Source: Aquaticitalea lipolytica (GTDB lineage Bacteria; Bacteroidota; Bacteroidia; Flavobacteriales; Flavobacteriaceae). From it: 64,000 nucleotides of DNA. Under the pieces are notes generated by a model, which saw only the letters and a list, made by a program, of their open reading frames with translations, ran no database searches and was not told where the DNA came from. Both the position numbers and the translations under genes were made by a program. The stretch covers positions 1,060,641-1,124,640 of the forward strand of contig NZ_BMIC01000001.1 of assembly GCF_014641635.1 (NCBI RefSeq), written 5' to 3'. Position 1 is the stretch's first letter. Each line of letters opens with the position of its first letter. Below are positions 42,135-51,197 of this stretch, piece after piece.

Positions 42135-43766
42135 ATGAAAAAACTATTACTATTATCTTTTATTTTGGCGGGTTTTGTTTCTCTAGCTCAAGAAACACAG
42201 TATTATACTGCTTTACCTAACAATGGATCTACATCCGGACTATCAAGAGCTCCACAAGGAACGCAACGTTATATTAGAACTGTGTATTTGATTACCAGTG
42301 CAGAAGCAACTGCTTCAGGGTTAGTTAATGGTGATGTTATTAACTCGATTGGTTTTCTTTATTCAACAGCTCAAAACTTAGCTACTACTGGAAACTTTAT
42401 TGTATATATGCAAAATACAGCAGATGCAACTAATACAAAATCTACAACTTGGTCAACAGCAATTTCAGGAATGACTACGGTTAGTAATTCTACATTTACT
42501 ATCCCTGCAACAACTGGACAAGCGTTTCATACATTTTCTGGCGGCTCACCATTTACGTATACTGGTGGAGCAATCTATGTTGCTTTTGATTATCAAAATG
42601 CTGCTGGACCAATTGCTACAACTGCAAACGTGGCTTTATGTAGTAATACATTAACCGCAGGTTTAAAAAATGCACAAAGCACAACTGCAATTCCAACAAC
42701 TTTAACAAGCACTTCTAACTTTAGACCTCATACATTACTTGGCAAAAATGTAGCTTGCGCATCTCCTTTAAATATTGCTACATCTAATATAACACTAACA
42801 GGTGCTGATGTAACTTGGACAGGAGCAGGAACCAATTATTCAATTCAATATGGAACACAAGGATTTACTGTTGGCAATGGAACAATTGTTAACAATATTT
42901 CAAGCCCTTATACTATACCTAGTTTAAATTCTGGAACTGCTTATAGTTATTATATTAAAAAGTTTTGTACTGCACCAAATGAAAGTATTTGGGATGGACC
43001 ATATAATTTTACAACTGTTTTTGCACCTGCAACTCCTCCTTATTCTTATGGATTTGAAGCTAATGGTGATTGGAGTATTTTAAATGCTGGAACTGGAAAT
43101 AATTGGGGATTATATACTGCAACAGGAACTGGTGCAATTCCTGCAGCTGCTGAAGGTACAGCTTATGCTGCTTACCCATTTAATTCAACTAACGCTGCTA
43201 ATGCTTGGTTATTTTCTAGGGCTTTAAATCTAACTGCTGGAACCTCGTACAATGTAGATTTTAAGTATAGAACTGCTGATGGAACTCCATATCCTGAAAA
43301 CTTTAAAGTTACTATGGGCACAGACAAAACCGTTGCCGCACAAACAAATACATTGCAGACTTATAACTCTACAACTGTTCAGGTTTGGACTCAAGCTAAC
43401 TTAACATTTACTCCTTCTACAACTGGAGTTTATTATTTAGGGTTTCATTGTTTTTCTGCTGCTGACCAATATGTGTTAGCCGTAGACGATGTGCAAATAA
43501 CACAAACTTTATCAACAGAAGAGTTTTCACAATCTAGAATTAATGTGTATCCAAATCCTGTAAAGGATATTTTAAATATTAAGAGTGATATTCCTAATAT
43601 AGAAAGTATTACAATTACAGATTTAAACGGAAGAATAGTTAAATCTATTAATTATAATACTGTCTCTGAAGTAAATTGCAACATTTCTGATTTAAACTCT
43701 GGAATCTATTTCTTAAGAATAGCATCAACAGATGGAATACTAGACAAAAAAATTATTAAAAACTAA
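42135..43766 (+). CDS. Secreted adhesin-like protein with Fn3 and T9SS sorting domain
   Basis: This protein of about 543 residues has a signal peptide (KKLLLLSFILAGFVSLAQ). An N-terminal beta-rich region is followed by a fibronectin type III-like domain (about 210-305; ADVTWTGAGTNYSIQYG, KKFCTAPNESIWDGPY), a jelly-roll/choice-of-anchor-J domain (about 310-465; YSYGFEANGDW, YYLGFHCFSAAD), and a C-terminal type A sorting domain (VYPNPVKDIL, DLNGRIV, SGIYFLRI). It is exported through the type IX system. It sits inside the hydroxyproline cluster on the opposite strand. ATG 42126 is an alternative start. Confidence 0.88.
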   Translation: MKKLLLLSFILAGFVSLAQETQYYTALPNNGSTSGLSRAPQGTQRYIRTVYLITSAEATASGLVNGDVINSIGFLYSTAQNLATTGNFIVYMQNTADATNTKSTTWSTAISGMTTVSNSTFTIPATTGQAFHTFSGGSPFTYTGGAIYVAFDYQNAAGPIATTANVALCSNTLTAGLKNAQSTTAIPTTLTSTSNFRPHTLLGKNVACASPLNIATSNITLTGADVTWTGAGTNYSIQYGTQGFTVGNGTIVNNISSPYTIPSLNSGTAYSYYIKKFCTAPNESIWDGPYNFTTVFAPATPPYSYGFEANGDWSILNAGTGNNWGLYTATGTGAIPAAAEGTAYAAYPFNSTNAANAWLFSRALNLTAGTSYNVDFKYRTADGTPYPENFKVTMGTDKTVAAQTNTLQTYNSTTVQVWTQANLTFTPSTTGVYYLGFHCFSAADQYVLAVDDVQITQTLSTEEFSQSRINVYPNPVKDILNIKSDIPNIESITITDLNGRIVKSINYNTVSEVNCNISDLNSGIYFLRIASTDGILDKKIIKN

Positions 43767-43783
43767 TTTAAATACATTCTAAC

Positions 43784-43817
43784 AAAAAGGTGATAAGAGT
43801 TTTCTTATCACCTTTTT
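43784..43817. terminator. Terminator between convergent genes
   Basis: AAAAAGGTGATAA pairs with TTATCACCTTTTT around a short loop and a longer T-run on the plus strand. Confidence 0.85.
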
Positions 43818-43849
43818 TTATTTATAATTTTACCAATCAAGAATGCTAT

Positions 43850-45589
43850 TTACTTTTTAGAGTCGCTAATTGTATTTTTAATATAATTATTAACGCGCAT
43901 TTCTAAAATTGCTAAAGTTACTGTGCCTTGCTCTAAAATAATTTCATGAAACTCTCGAATATCAAATTTTGAGCCTAGTTCCTTTTCAGTTTTTTTGCGT
44001 AATTCTCTAATTTTTAATTCTCCTATTTTATAAGACAGTGCTTGTCCTGGCCAAGAAATATAGCGATCAGTTTCAGTATTAATTTCATGCAATGACAATG
44101 CTGTATTTGAAGACATATAATCAACTACCTGTTCTCTAGTCCATCCCTTTGCATGTATGCCTGTATCAACCACTAATCTGCAAGCACGCCACATTTCGTA
44201 AGTTAGCTTGCCAAATTGCTCATATGGCGTGGTATACATTCCCATTTCGTCAGCTAAAAATTCAGAATATAATCCCCAACCTTCTCCGTAAGCAGATAGA
44301 TATAGATTTTTTCTAAACTGCGGAATACTATCACCAAGTTCATTATTTAAACTCCCTTGCAAATGATGCCCAGGAACAGCTTCGTGAACTGTTAAAGATG
44401 GTAACGTATATAAGGTTCTACTTGGTAAGTCGTATGTATTTACCCAATAATAACCTGGATCTGTACTTTCTTTATAAGTACCAATATAACGTCCTCCTGT
44501 ATATTTGGGAGCAATTGCATCAGGTACTGGAGCCACACCATAAGGTTTACGAGGTAACGTTTTGAAAAAACGAGGCAACTGTGCATCAGCACGTTTTGCC
44601 ATATCACGAGCAATCATCAACAATTGTTCTGGTGTTTCTGCATAAAATTGTTTGTCTGTTCTTAAAAAATGGAAGAAATCTGCAAAGCTGCCTTTAAAAT
44701 TTAAATCTTTGATAATTTGCTCCATTTCAGCTTTTATACGAGCAACTTCCTTTAAGCCAATGTTATGAATATCGTCTGCAGAATATTGAGTACTTGTTGT
44801 GTAGAAATTGATTCTATTTTGATAAAAATCATTCCCGTTTGGCGTTTCAGAAACACCTAAAGTGGTTCTTGTTTTTGGAAAGTATTCGGTTTCAAAAAAA
44901 GTCTTTATACGTTTAAACTCTGGAGTTACTTTGGTTTCAATGGCAATTTTTGCAGCTGTTAAAACTGAATCCTTTTGAGCATTACTTAAATCTGATGGTA
45001 AATTTTTAAAAGGCGAATAATAAAAACTATCTTCAAAATGGTCTACAATATGATCATTATAAGTTGACTCATATCCTTTAAAAATAACCAAAGGTTGTGA
45101 AATACCTTTTTCTAAACCTTCACGTAAATTGGCAAGATTTTGATTTACAAATTCTGGAACAGCATTGAGCATTTTTAAATACTCTTTAACCTGAAAATAG
45201 TCTGCTAAAGGTCTTACTTGATAAGTTAAATCATTATGAAATCCTGCATCAGATAATAATGGATTTAAATACTGCTCGAATTTGTAATAATCAATCTGGT
45301 CTTGAAGTACAAACGCCAGAAGATCCGCAGAAATTCTATCGGTTTCGGTTAATTTGCTTTTATCAATTTTTAATAATTCGTCCAAAGTATTTTGAGCAAA
45401 ATCGGCTTCAGATTTGTAATATTCTTTTGTATACAATCCTAAAGGGTATTTACTTCTGTCATAACCTTCATGGTCTTGATAGGTTTCAATGATACTTTGA
45501 AGTGATTTTGGTTTGCTAAAATCTTCTTTATTCTTACAACCAAAAATTACTACCAATAAAAGAATTGAAACTATCTTTAAAAACCTCAT
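43850..45589 (-). CDS. DUF885 lipoprotein (putative metallopeptidase)
   Basis: This 579-residue lipoprotein has lipobox IFGC at about residue 18. The DUF885 family hallmark VHEAVPGHHLQ supplies HExxxGHH-type metal ligands, and AYGEGWGLYSE gives the second motif. Such proteins are thought to be carboxypeptidase-like. Its start overlaps the stop of the dehydrogenase gene by 4 nt. Hydroxyproline is abundant in collagen-like peptides, so a peptidase in this operon could release it; this is inference. Confidence 0.85.
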   Translation of the reverse strand: MRFLKIVSILLLVVIFGCKNKEDFSKPKSLQSIIETYQDHEGYDRSKYPLGLYTKEYYKSEADFAQNTLDELLKIDKSKLTETDRISADLLAFVLQDQIDYYKFEQYLNPLLSDAGFHNDLTYQVRPLADYFQVKEYLKMLNAVPEFVNQNLANLREGLEKGISQPLVIFKGYESTYNDHIVDHFEDSFYYSPFKNLPSDLSNAQKDSVLTAAKIAIETKVTPEFKRIKTFFETEYFPKTRTTLGVSETPNGNDFYQNRINFYTTSTQYSADDIHNIGLKEVARIKAEMEQIIKDLNFKGSFADFFHFLRTDKQFYAETPEQLLMIARDMAKRADAQLPRFFKTLPRKPYGVAPVPDAIAPKYTGGRYIGTYKESTDPGYYWVNTYDLPSRTLYTLPSLTVHEAVPGHHLQGSLNNELGDSIPQFRKNLYLSAYGEGWGLYSEFLADEMGMYTTPYEQFGKLTYEMWRACRLVVDTGIHAKGWTREQVVDYMSSNTALSLHEINTETDRYISWPGQALSYKIGELKIRELRKKTEKELGSKFDIREFHEIILEQGTVTLAILEMRVNNYIKNTISDSKK

Positions 45590-47169
45590 ATCTTATCTGT
45601 TGTTTGTTTATTATTTACTAGACGTGAAATCCGTAACGGATTTTCATTTTTAAGCTCATTTGGCAGCAACTCATCTGGCCAATCTTGATAACTAAATGGT
45701 CTTACCCAACGTTTTATTGAATGAATACCAACTGCTGTAAAACGACTATCTGTTGATGCTGGATATGGTCCACCATGTGTCATTGAAGGGCAAACCTCAA
45801 CTCCTGTAGGAACGCCATTAAAAATAATGCGTCCTACTCTGTTTTGCAATGCTGAAATTACTTCTGGATATTGTGCAGCTTCATCTTCTTCAGCTATTAA
45901 AGTTCCTGTTAATTGACCTTCTAATTTTGATATTATTTGCTCTAATTGTATAGCATTTTCACACTGTACAACTATAGAATATGGTCCAAAAACCTCTTGA
46001 TGCAAGGTTGGATTTTCTAAAAAGGTTTTGCCTTCAACTGTTGTTATGGTTTGTCGAGCATAATTAGTTTTTACTTCAGCATCATAACTTGCAACAACAT
46101 TTAATTCAGGTTGAGACGTTGCTTTTTTCTTGTTGTTTTCGTAAGCTCCAATAATATTTGGATGCAGCATTACTGATGGTTCAATTTTTAGAATTTCATT
46201 AGATAAGTTTTGAATGAATTCAGATAAGTCTTCGCTTTTAATCCCTAATAACAAACCAGGATTTGTACAAAACTGACCTGTTCCTAAAGTGATTGAACTT
46301 GCGTAAGTTTTTGCCAGAGATTCATTTCTGTTTTTTAATGCTTTTGGAAGCATTACAACAGGGTTGATACTTCCCATTTCGGCGAATACAGGAATTGGTT
46401 CTTCTCGTTGTGCTGCCAAATCGTACAATGCTCGACCTCCTTTTATACTTCCTGTAAAACCAACTGCTTTTACTCCTTTATGTTTTACTAATTGAGAACC
46501 TACTTCAATTCCGCTTGAATTTAAATTTGAGAACACACCATTTGGCATACCTGTTTTTTGTGCTGCTTTTACAATGGCTGAAGCTACTAATTCTCCTGTT
46601 CCTGCATGCATTGGATGTGACTTTACAATCACTGGACAACCTGCCGCAAACGCTGCTGCTGTATCGCCTCCAGCTGTTGAATATGCCAAAGGGAAATTGC
46701 TTGCTCCAAAAACCACAACTGGACCAAGTGGTACTAATAGTTTACGTATATCAGATTTTGGCATTGGTTGACGTTCTGGTTGAGCTGTATCAATGGTTGC
46801 CTCAACCCATGACCCTTCGGTTACCAAATCGGCAAACATTCTTAATTGACCAATTGTTCTTCCTCGTTCTCCTTTTGCTCGTCCTTCTGGCAAGCCAGTT
46901 TCGGAACAATAGGTTTGAATTAATGCATCATCTAATGCTAAAATCTCATCAGCAATAGCATTTAAAAAAGCTGCTTTTTTCTTTCCTGAAATAGTTCTAA
47001 ATGTTCTAAAAGCTTCTGAAGCTAATACAACAGCTTCATTAATTTCATCAGAAGTTGCTTCTGTAAAAACAGTTTCGTTTTCAATATTTAATAGCGGATT
47101 AAATGTTTTATATGTCTTGCTTCCTTTAGCTGATTGATTATTCCCTATGTAGTTTTTTCCTGTTATCAT
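45586..47169 (-). CDS. Alpha-ketoglutaric semialdehyde dehydrogenase (NADP+-type)
   Basis: This 527-residue aldehyde dehydrogenase has the catalytic Cys in GTGQFCTNPGL and Glu in FAEMGSINPVV, and VVFGASNFPLAYS as the cofactor-side motif. The FAEMGSINP signature is that of class III KGSA dehydrogenases that end hydroxyproline and sugar-acid pathways with 2-oxoglutarate. Context with epimerase, oxidase and DapA-like genes agrees. It overlaps the DUF1272 and DUF885 genes by 4 nt each. Confidence 0.92.
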   Translation of the reverse strand: MITGKNYIGNNQSAKGSKTYKTFNPLLNIENETVFTEATSDEINEAVVLASEAFRTFRTISGKKKAAFLNAIADEILALDDALIQTYCSETGLPEGRAKGERGRTIGQLRMFADLVTEGSWVEATIDTAQPERQPMPKSDIRKLLVPLGPVVVFGASNFPLAYSTAGGDTAAAFAAGCPVIVKSHPMHAGTGELVASAIVKAAQKTGMPNGVFSNLNSSGIEVGSQLVKHKGVKAVGFTGSIKGGRALYDLAAQREEPIPVFAEMGSINPVVMLPKALKNRNESLAKTYASSITLGTGQFCTNPGLLLGIKSEDLSEFIQNLSNEILKIEPSVMLHPNIIGAYENNKKKATSQPELNVVASYDAEVKTNYARQTITTVEGKTFLENPTLHQEVFGPYSIVVQCENAIQLEQIISKLEGQLTGTLIAEEDEAAQYPEVISALQNRVGRIIFNGVPTGVEVCPSMTHGGPYPASTDSRFTAVGIHSIKRWVRPFSYQDWPDELLPNELKNENPLRISRLVNNKQTTDKI

Positions 47170-47432
47170 TTTCTTTTTATTCTTTCTAGGTGTTTCTCTA
47201 TATCAACAGGTTTATGAATCACTTTTGTTGATACTGGATATTTTATTAATAATGCTTCTGGTCGTGTTGGACGTTTTTCAAATCCACCACCACAATTTGG
47301 ACACACATTTTGTAAAACATTTTCAGTGCAATCTTTACAGAATGTACACTCGAATGTGCAAATCATTGCCTCTTGTGAATTGAAAGGTAATGATTTGTTA
47401 CAATGTTCGCATGTTGGTCTTATTTCTAACAT
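47166..47432 (-). CDS. DUF1272 zinc-ribbon protein
   Basis: This protein of about 88 residues has four or more CxxC motifs (CEHCNK, CTFECTFCKDC, CPNCGGG), a double zinc ribbon typical of DUF1272. The ATG at 47432 gives MLEIRPTCEHC, the family start; a longer frame would run across the palindromic repeats upstream. It ends 4 nt into the dehydrogenase gene. Function is unknown. Confidence 0.88.
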   Translation of the reverse strand: MLEIRPTCEHCNKSLPFNSQEAMICTFECTFCKDCTENVLQNVCPNCGGGFEKRPTRPEALLIKYPVSTKVIHKPVDIEKHLERIKRK

Positions 47433-47474
47433 TTTTTTTGTGTTAAGGATTGAGGCTTTGTTTGAGCTCTTTAG

Positions 47475-47514
47475 CTTTTTGGATTCCGCATTGAAGTGCA
47501 GAATGACAAAAAAG
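47475..47514. repeat. Palindromic unit ATTCCGCA...TGCAGAAT
   Basis: ATTC-c-GCA and TGC-a-GAAT pair, flanked by a CTTTTT/AAAAAG outer stem. It belongs with the repeats at 47540 and 58842, which share GATTCC...GAATGAC ends. Confidence 0.55.
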
Positions 47515-47539
47515 GTAAAAGCGAGTGCCAAAAGCCTGA

Positions 47540-47579
47540 CTTTACTGGTCTCTCGACTCCGCTCGAGATGACAGTAAAG
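47540..47579. repeat. Palindromic unit CTTTACTG...TCTCGA...TCGAGA...CAGTAAAG
   Basis: A two-part hairpin with 8-bp outer arms and 6-bp inner arms separated by a 3-by-3 internal loop (gtc/tga). It lies 25 nt from the previous unit and 17 nt from the DapA-like gene's stop. It may act as a terminator-like mRNA end. Confidence 0.6.
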
Positions 47580-47595
47580 GAACACCCAAATTATA

Positions 47596-48510
47596 TTACA
47601 AATTTTTATAATCTGGCAATGTTGGTCTATTTTTTAAACTATCCTCAATGATGTTGATCACTTGTTTGCGTTCTTCGCCATGCAAAGGCAAACGTGGTGC
47701 TCTCACATTTTCAGTACCAATTCCTGTATAAACTTCTGCCAGTTTTATATTCTGTACTAATTTAGGGTTTATATCTAACTCTAACAACGGTAAAAACCAG
47801 CGATAGATTTCGATAGCTTCTTTGATACGTCCTGCTTTTTGAAGCTCGTAAATAGCAACTGTTTCGGCTGGAAAAGCACATACTAAACCAGCTATCCATC
47901 CATCAGCTCCCATTAGTAAACTCTCCAGTGCAATGGTATCTACTCCTGTCATAATTTTGAGTCGGTCACCAAAACGATTTTTAATTCTGGTAACGTTAGA
48001 TATATCTCTTGTAGATTCTTTTACTGCTTCAATGTTTTTACACTTTAATAATTCGTCAAACATATTTAAAGTGACTTCAACTTTATAATCTACAGGATTG
48101 TTATATACCATAATTGGCAATGAAGTACTGTTGGCAACCGCTTTAAAATACTCAACAGTTTCTCTATCTCCAGATTTGTATCGCATTGGTGGCAACATCA
48201 TCAATCCTTTGGCGCCATCTTCTTCAGCTTTTTGTGCTGCTAAAATGGCTCCTTTTGTAGTTTGTTCTGCAATATTGATAAGTACTGGCACTTTACCTTT
48301 TACTATATCTACTGTTGCAGTAGTTAAAAGTCTTTTTTCTTCATCAAGTAATGTGCTGGCTTCACCTAATGTTCCACCAAGAACAATACCATGAACTCCA
48401 GCTTCTAATTGCGCATTGATATTGAGTTCGAAGGTTTTTAAATCGAGCTCATCATTATCTGTAAACTTCGTTGTAACTGCAGGCATAATGCCTTTCCATT
48501 GAATACTCAT
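47596..48510 (-). CDS. DapA-family 1-pyrroline-4-hydroxy-2-carboxylate deaminase
   Basis: This 304-residue protein of the DHDPS/NAL family has GGTLGEASTL, MVYNNPVDYK with the catalytic Tyr, and AVKESTRDISN with the Schiff-base Lys. The hydroxyproline-pathway member deaminates pyrroline-4-hydroxy-2-carboxylate to alpha-ketoglutaric semialdehyde, and the cluster around it supports that over dihydrodipicolinate synthesis. It is divergent from the AraC-type regulator. Confidence 0.88.
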   Translation of the reverse strand: MSIQWKGIMPAVTTKFTDNDELDLKTFELNINAQLEAGVHGIVLGGTLGEASTLLDEEKRLLTTATVDIVKGKVPVLINIAEQTTKGAILAAQKAEEDGAKGLMMLPPMRYKSGDRETVEYFKAVANSTSLPIMVYNNPVDYKVEVTLNMFDELLKCKNIEAVKESTRDISNVTRIKNRFGDRLKIMTGVDTIALESLLMGADGWIAGLVCAFPAETVAIYELQKAGRIKEAIEIYRWFLPLLELDINPKLVQNIKLAEVYTGIGTENVRAPRLPLHGEERKQVINIIEDSLKNRPTLPDYKNL

Positions 48511-48638
48511 AAATTTTATTTTTTGATACAGTAAAAATAGCTTTTGATGACAGTATTTATTTATTAGTTGTTATCCTTAATTGATACTATATTATCCAAT
48601 AAATAAGTATATTTTAATTATTTTGAATAGTATTTGAT

Positions 48639-48646
48639 TATTTTTG
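48639..48646 (+). promoter_or_regulatory. -7 box for the AraC-family regulator
   Basis: TATTTTTG lies 26 nt before the start at 48672. A TTG is only 13 nt upstream of it, so the -33 element is unsure. Confidence 0.4.
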
Positions 48647-48671
48647 AGAGCTGTATAAACTTTAGTACCAC

Positions 48672-49532
48672 ATGAAAGTATTACCTTTTAAAATACCAAA
48701 ACCTGAACAGGATGCTTTTGTATTTCAAGTAGATAAAGACGAGGTATTTTATGATAAATTGCATCAGCATGAAGAAATTCAATTAAGTTTTATTGTTGAA
48801 GGTGAAGGCACACTTATAGTTGGCGATACTGTAAATTATTATTCTAAAAATGATATTTTGGTTATCGGAAGCCATATTCCGCATGTGTTTAAAAGTGATG
48901 TAAAAGCCTCAAAAAACTCACATATGCTAACTTTATTTTTTACTAAATATTCCTTTGGCGAAAGTTTTTTTCAACTCGAAGAATTGAAAACATTGGAGAA
49001 TTTTTTTCAACGTTCTAAACATGGCTTTAAAGTGCTTTCAAAACAAAAACTAATGAAAGAGTTTTTTTTTCAACTTGAAAATGCTTCAAAATTTAATCGG
49101 TTTATCATATTACTAAACCTTATTAAAACCGCATCTGTTGCGAATTACAAAAGTTTATCTTCCTTTATTTATGATAAAAAATATTCAGATAATGAAGGGA
49201 ACAGAATGCGAAATGTATTTGAATATACTATGAATAACTTTGAAAAAGACATTTCATTAAGCGTCATTTCTGAAGTCGCTAATATGACCAAAAATGCCTT
49301 TTGCAAATACTTTAAAAAGCGTACCAATAAAACCTATGTTCAGTTTTTAAATGAATTGAGAGTTGAAAACGCAAGTAAGCTTTTAGCATCAAAAAATGAA
49401 CTTTCAATAACAGAGATTGCTGAACTTTCTGGCTACAATAATATATCTAATTTTAACAGACAGTTTAAAGCTTTTAAGAAAGCAAACCCTTCTGAATTTA
49501 GAAAAAAGTTTAAGTCTTCTTTACGTATTTAG
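48672..49532 (+). CDS. AraC-family regulator of the hydroxyproline cluster
   Basis: This 286-residue protein has an N-terminal cupin-like sensor (about 15-85; KLHQHEEIQLSFIVEGEGT seen as HQHEEIQLSFIVEGEG) and a C-terminal pair of HTHs at about 190-283 (ISLSVISEVANMTKNAFCKYFK seen as VISEVANMTKNAFCKYF; SITEIAELSGYNNISNFNRQFK seen as EIAELSGYNNISNFNRQF). It is divergent from the DapA-like gene. It probably activates the cluster with hydroxyproline or an intermediate. Its 3' end overlaps the convergent phnA-like gene by 23 nt. Confidence 0.88.
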   Translation: MKVLPFKIPKPEQDAFVFQVDKDEVFYDKLHQHEEIQLSFIVEGEGTLIVGDTVNYYSKNDILVIGSHIPHVFKSDVKASKNSHMLTLFFTKYSFGESFFQLEELKTLENFFQRSKHGFKVLSKQKLMKEFFFQLENASKFNRFIILLNLIKTASVANYKSLSSFIYDKKYSDNEGNRMRNVFEYTMNNFEKDISLSVISEVANMTKNAFCKYFKKRTNKTYVQFLNELRVENASKLLASKNELSITEIAELSGYNNISNFNRQFKAFKKANPSEFRKKFKSSLRI

Positions 49533-50088
49533 TAATGATAACAATTTGCTGGCCATCAACTTTACCTTCAATATATTCAGCATTTTCATGATCTAAACGA
49601 ATGTTTCTAACAGCTGTACCTTGTTTTGCAACCATACTAGAACCTTTCACTTTTAAGTCTTTTATCAAGACAACAGAATCGCCATTTTCTAAAATAACAC
49701 CATTAACATCGCGATGGATGATTTTTGCTGATTCATCTTCATGTTCGCCAGTTGCTCTTGCTAGCGCTAACGCTTCGTCATCAAGATACATCATATCTAA
49801 TAAATCTTTTGGCCAACCTTCATTTCGTAATCTTTGTAACATACGCCAAGCCATAATTTGTACAGCAACATGCTCACTCCACATACTATCATTTAGGCAT
49901 CGCCAATGATTGACATCCATTTCGGTATTGCCTTCGATTTGATCCAGACATGTTTTACAAACCAATACATCATTAGCCACATTTTCATTTAATGATGGTG
50001 GAATGGTATATTGTGACAAGCTATTTTTAGAAGCACAAAGTTCGCATTGATTATTACTTCTATCTTGAAGCATTTGAAGTACACTCAT
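49510..50088 (-). CDS. PhnA-family protein
   Basis: This protein of about 192 residues has an N-terminal zinc-ribbon-like Cys set (NQCELCASKN, VLVCKTCLDQ) and a C-terminal PhnA domain (NGDSVVLIKDLKVKGSS, QGTAVRNIRL, IVIITKYVKK). PhnA was named from the phosphonate operon but no phosphonate gene is near. Start ATG 50088 gives MSVLQML; 10 extra upstream residues are possible. Function is unknown. Confidence 0.88.
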   Translation of the reverse strand: MSVLQMLQDRSNNQCELCASKNSLSQYTIPPSLNENVANDVLVCKTCLDQIEGNTEMDVNHWRCLNDSMWSEHVAVQIMAWRMLQRLRNEGWPKDLLDMMYLDDEALALARATGEHEDESAKIIHRDVNGVILENGDSVVLIKDLKVKGSSMVAKQGTAVRNIRLDHENAEYIEGKVDGQQIVIITKYVKKT

Positions 50089-50141
50089 GTTGATAATTTT
50101 GATTTTGCAATGATACACTTAATTAAAACTTGAAGCAAACT

Positions 50142-50167
50142 AAAAAGGATGCCAAATGACATCCTTT
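50142..50167 (-). terminator. Terminator after the secreted duplicated-domain protein gene
   Basis: On the minus strand AAAGGATG pairs with CATCCTTT followed by TTAG and T-rich DNA. Confidence 0.7.
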
Positions 50168-50190
50168 AATATTAATTAGTTATTGCTTAG

Positions 50191-51003
50191 CTATTTACGA
50201 AGCTCAGCAATGGCAGTATAAACTTGGTCTCCATGAACACCTGTTGTGTACTTATTATATTTTTCAAAAAAAGCTTTGCGAGACTCTGGAGTTTTCCAAT
50301 GTGCTCTAACTAATTCTCCATTTCTTTCTGCCATTTTTTCTAAATCGCTCATTGAATCTAAAAAATATGCGTGCATAAATTCGGTTCTATCTGCTCCCCA
50401 AGCATGCATATGTGGATAGTAGCCTTTTATGTATTCATTTTTATGGATTACGTTTTCCACAAATTCTTTATTTAACTCGTTAAACTCTTTGTTTGATCCT
50501 TCTTTTGGAAATGCAAAATGTTGTCTTTGTAGATATAAAATTTTGTCTTCAGTTAAATCAGAACTTAAGGGTTTAGAACCAGGTAAAACAGCATAAATTT
50601 CATCTGAATGGTTTACAGAGTAAAAATCGTTTTGTCTTTTTAGGAACGCTGTTCTCACTTTTTCATCTGGCCATGCTTCTTTTTCTAATTCACCGTTTCG
50701 AGTAGAGGCCTTGTCAATATTTTCCCAACTACTAAAAACTTGTACATATTTTAACTCGGTATTATCATCGCTCCAACGATGTAAATAAAAGCCAGCTCCC
50801 ATAATGTATTGGTTTTTTTTGGTGACCTTTTCAAGGTATTCTTTTTCAGTTTTTACCCAAGTAGTATCTTGATTTTCCATGTTCCAATGCATGGTTGTAA
50901 CCGTATAGTATTGAGGTGTTTCAGCATCTTGAGCTACTGTAGCATTCGTAAATAGTAAGGCAAACAATGCCATTACAATTAATAGTTTTTTGGTTGTTTT
51001 CAT
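50191..51003 (-). CDS. Secreted protein with two tandem ABM-like domains, unknown function
   Basis: This 270-residue protein has a signal peptide (about 1-24, VMALFALLFTNATVAQ). The body is a duplication: residues about 50-138 (KKNQYIMGAGFYLHRW, RNGELEKEAW, HSDEIYAVLP) repeat at about 180-266 (HKNEYIKGYYPHMHAW, RNGELVRAHW, HGDQVYTAIA). The size and order of strands and helices suggest dimeric alpha-beta barrel units folded as one chain. No family name is recognised. It stands alone, with a terminator downstream. Confidence 0.75.
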   Translation of the reverse strand: MKTTKKLLIVMALFALLFTNATVAQDAETPQYYTVTTMHWNMENQDTTWVKTEKEYLEKVTKKNQYIMGAGFYLHRWSDDNTELKYVQVFSSWENIDKASTRNGELEKEAWPDEKVRTAFLKRQNDFYSVNHSDEIYAVLPGSKPLSSDLTEDKILYLQRQHFAFPKEGSNKEFNELNKEFVENVIHKNEYIKGYYPHMHAWGADRTEFMHAYFLDSMSDLEKMAERNGELVRAHWKTPESRKAFFEKYNKYTTGVHGDQVYTAIAELRK

Positions 51004-51197
51004 AATTGAATAAATTAATGTTAGTATAAATTGATTAATAGCTTACTACCTTTAATTTGGGACAATACAAACAACTCAATTGGGACTTATAAGATTAAGT
51101 CTTTGTTACATTTCTGTGGAGAGATAAATAAATGTAAAGTATAAATTTACGAAAAAATATTCAAATAATTGATTTTCAATAATTTGTAGCTTATTTA

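Noticed and set aside
46515-46958. Plus ORF of 147 residues rich in Leu, opposite the aldehyde dehydrogenase
   Set aside because: The Leu-rich pattern comes from reading the complement of a real coding frame.
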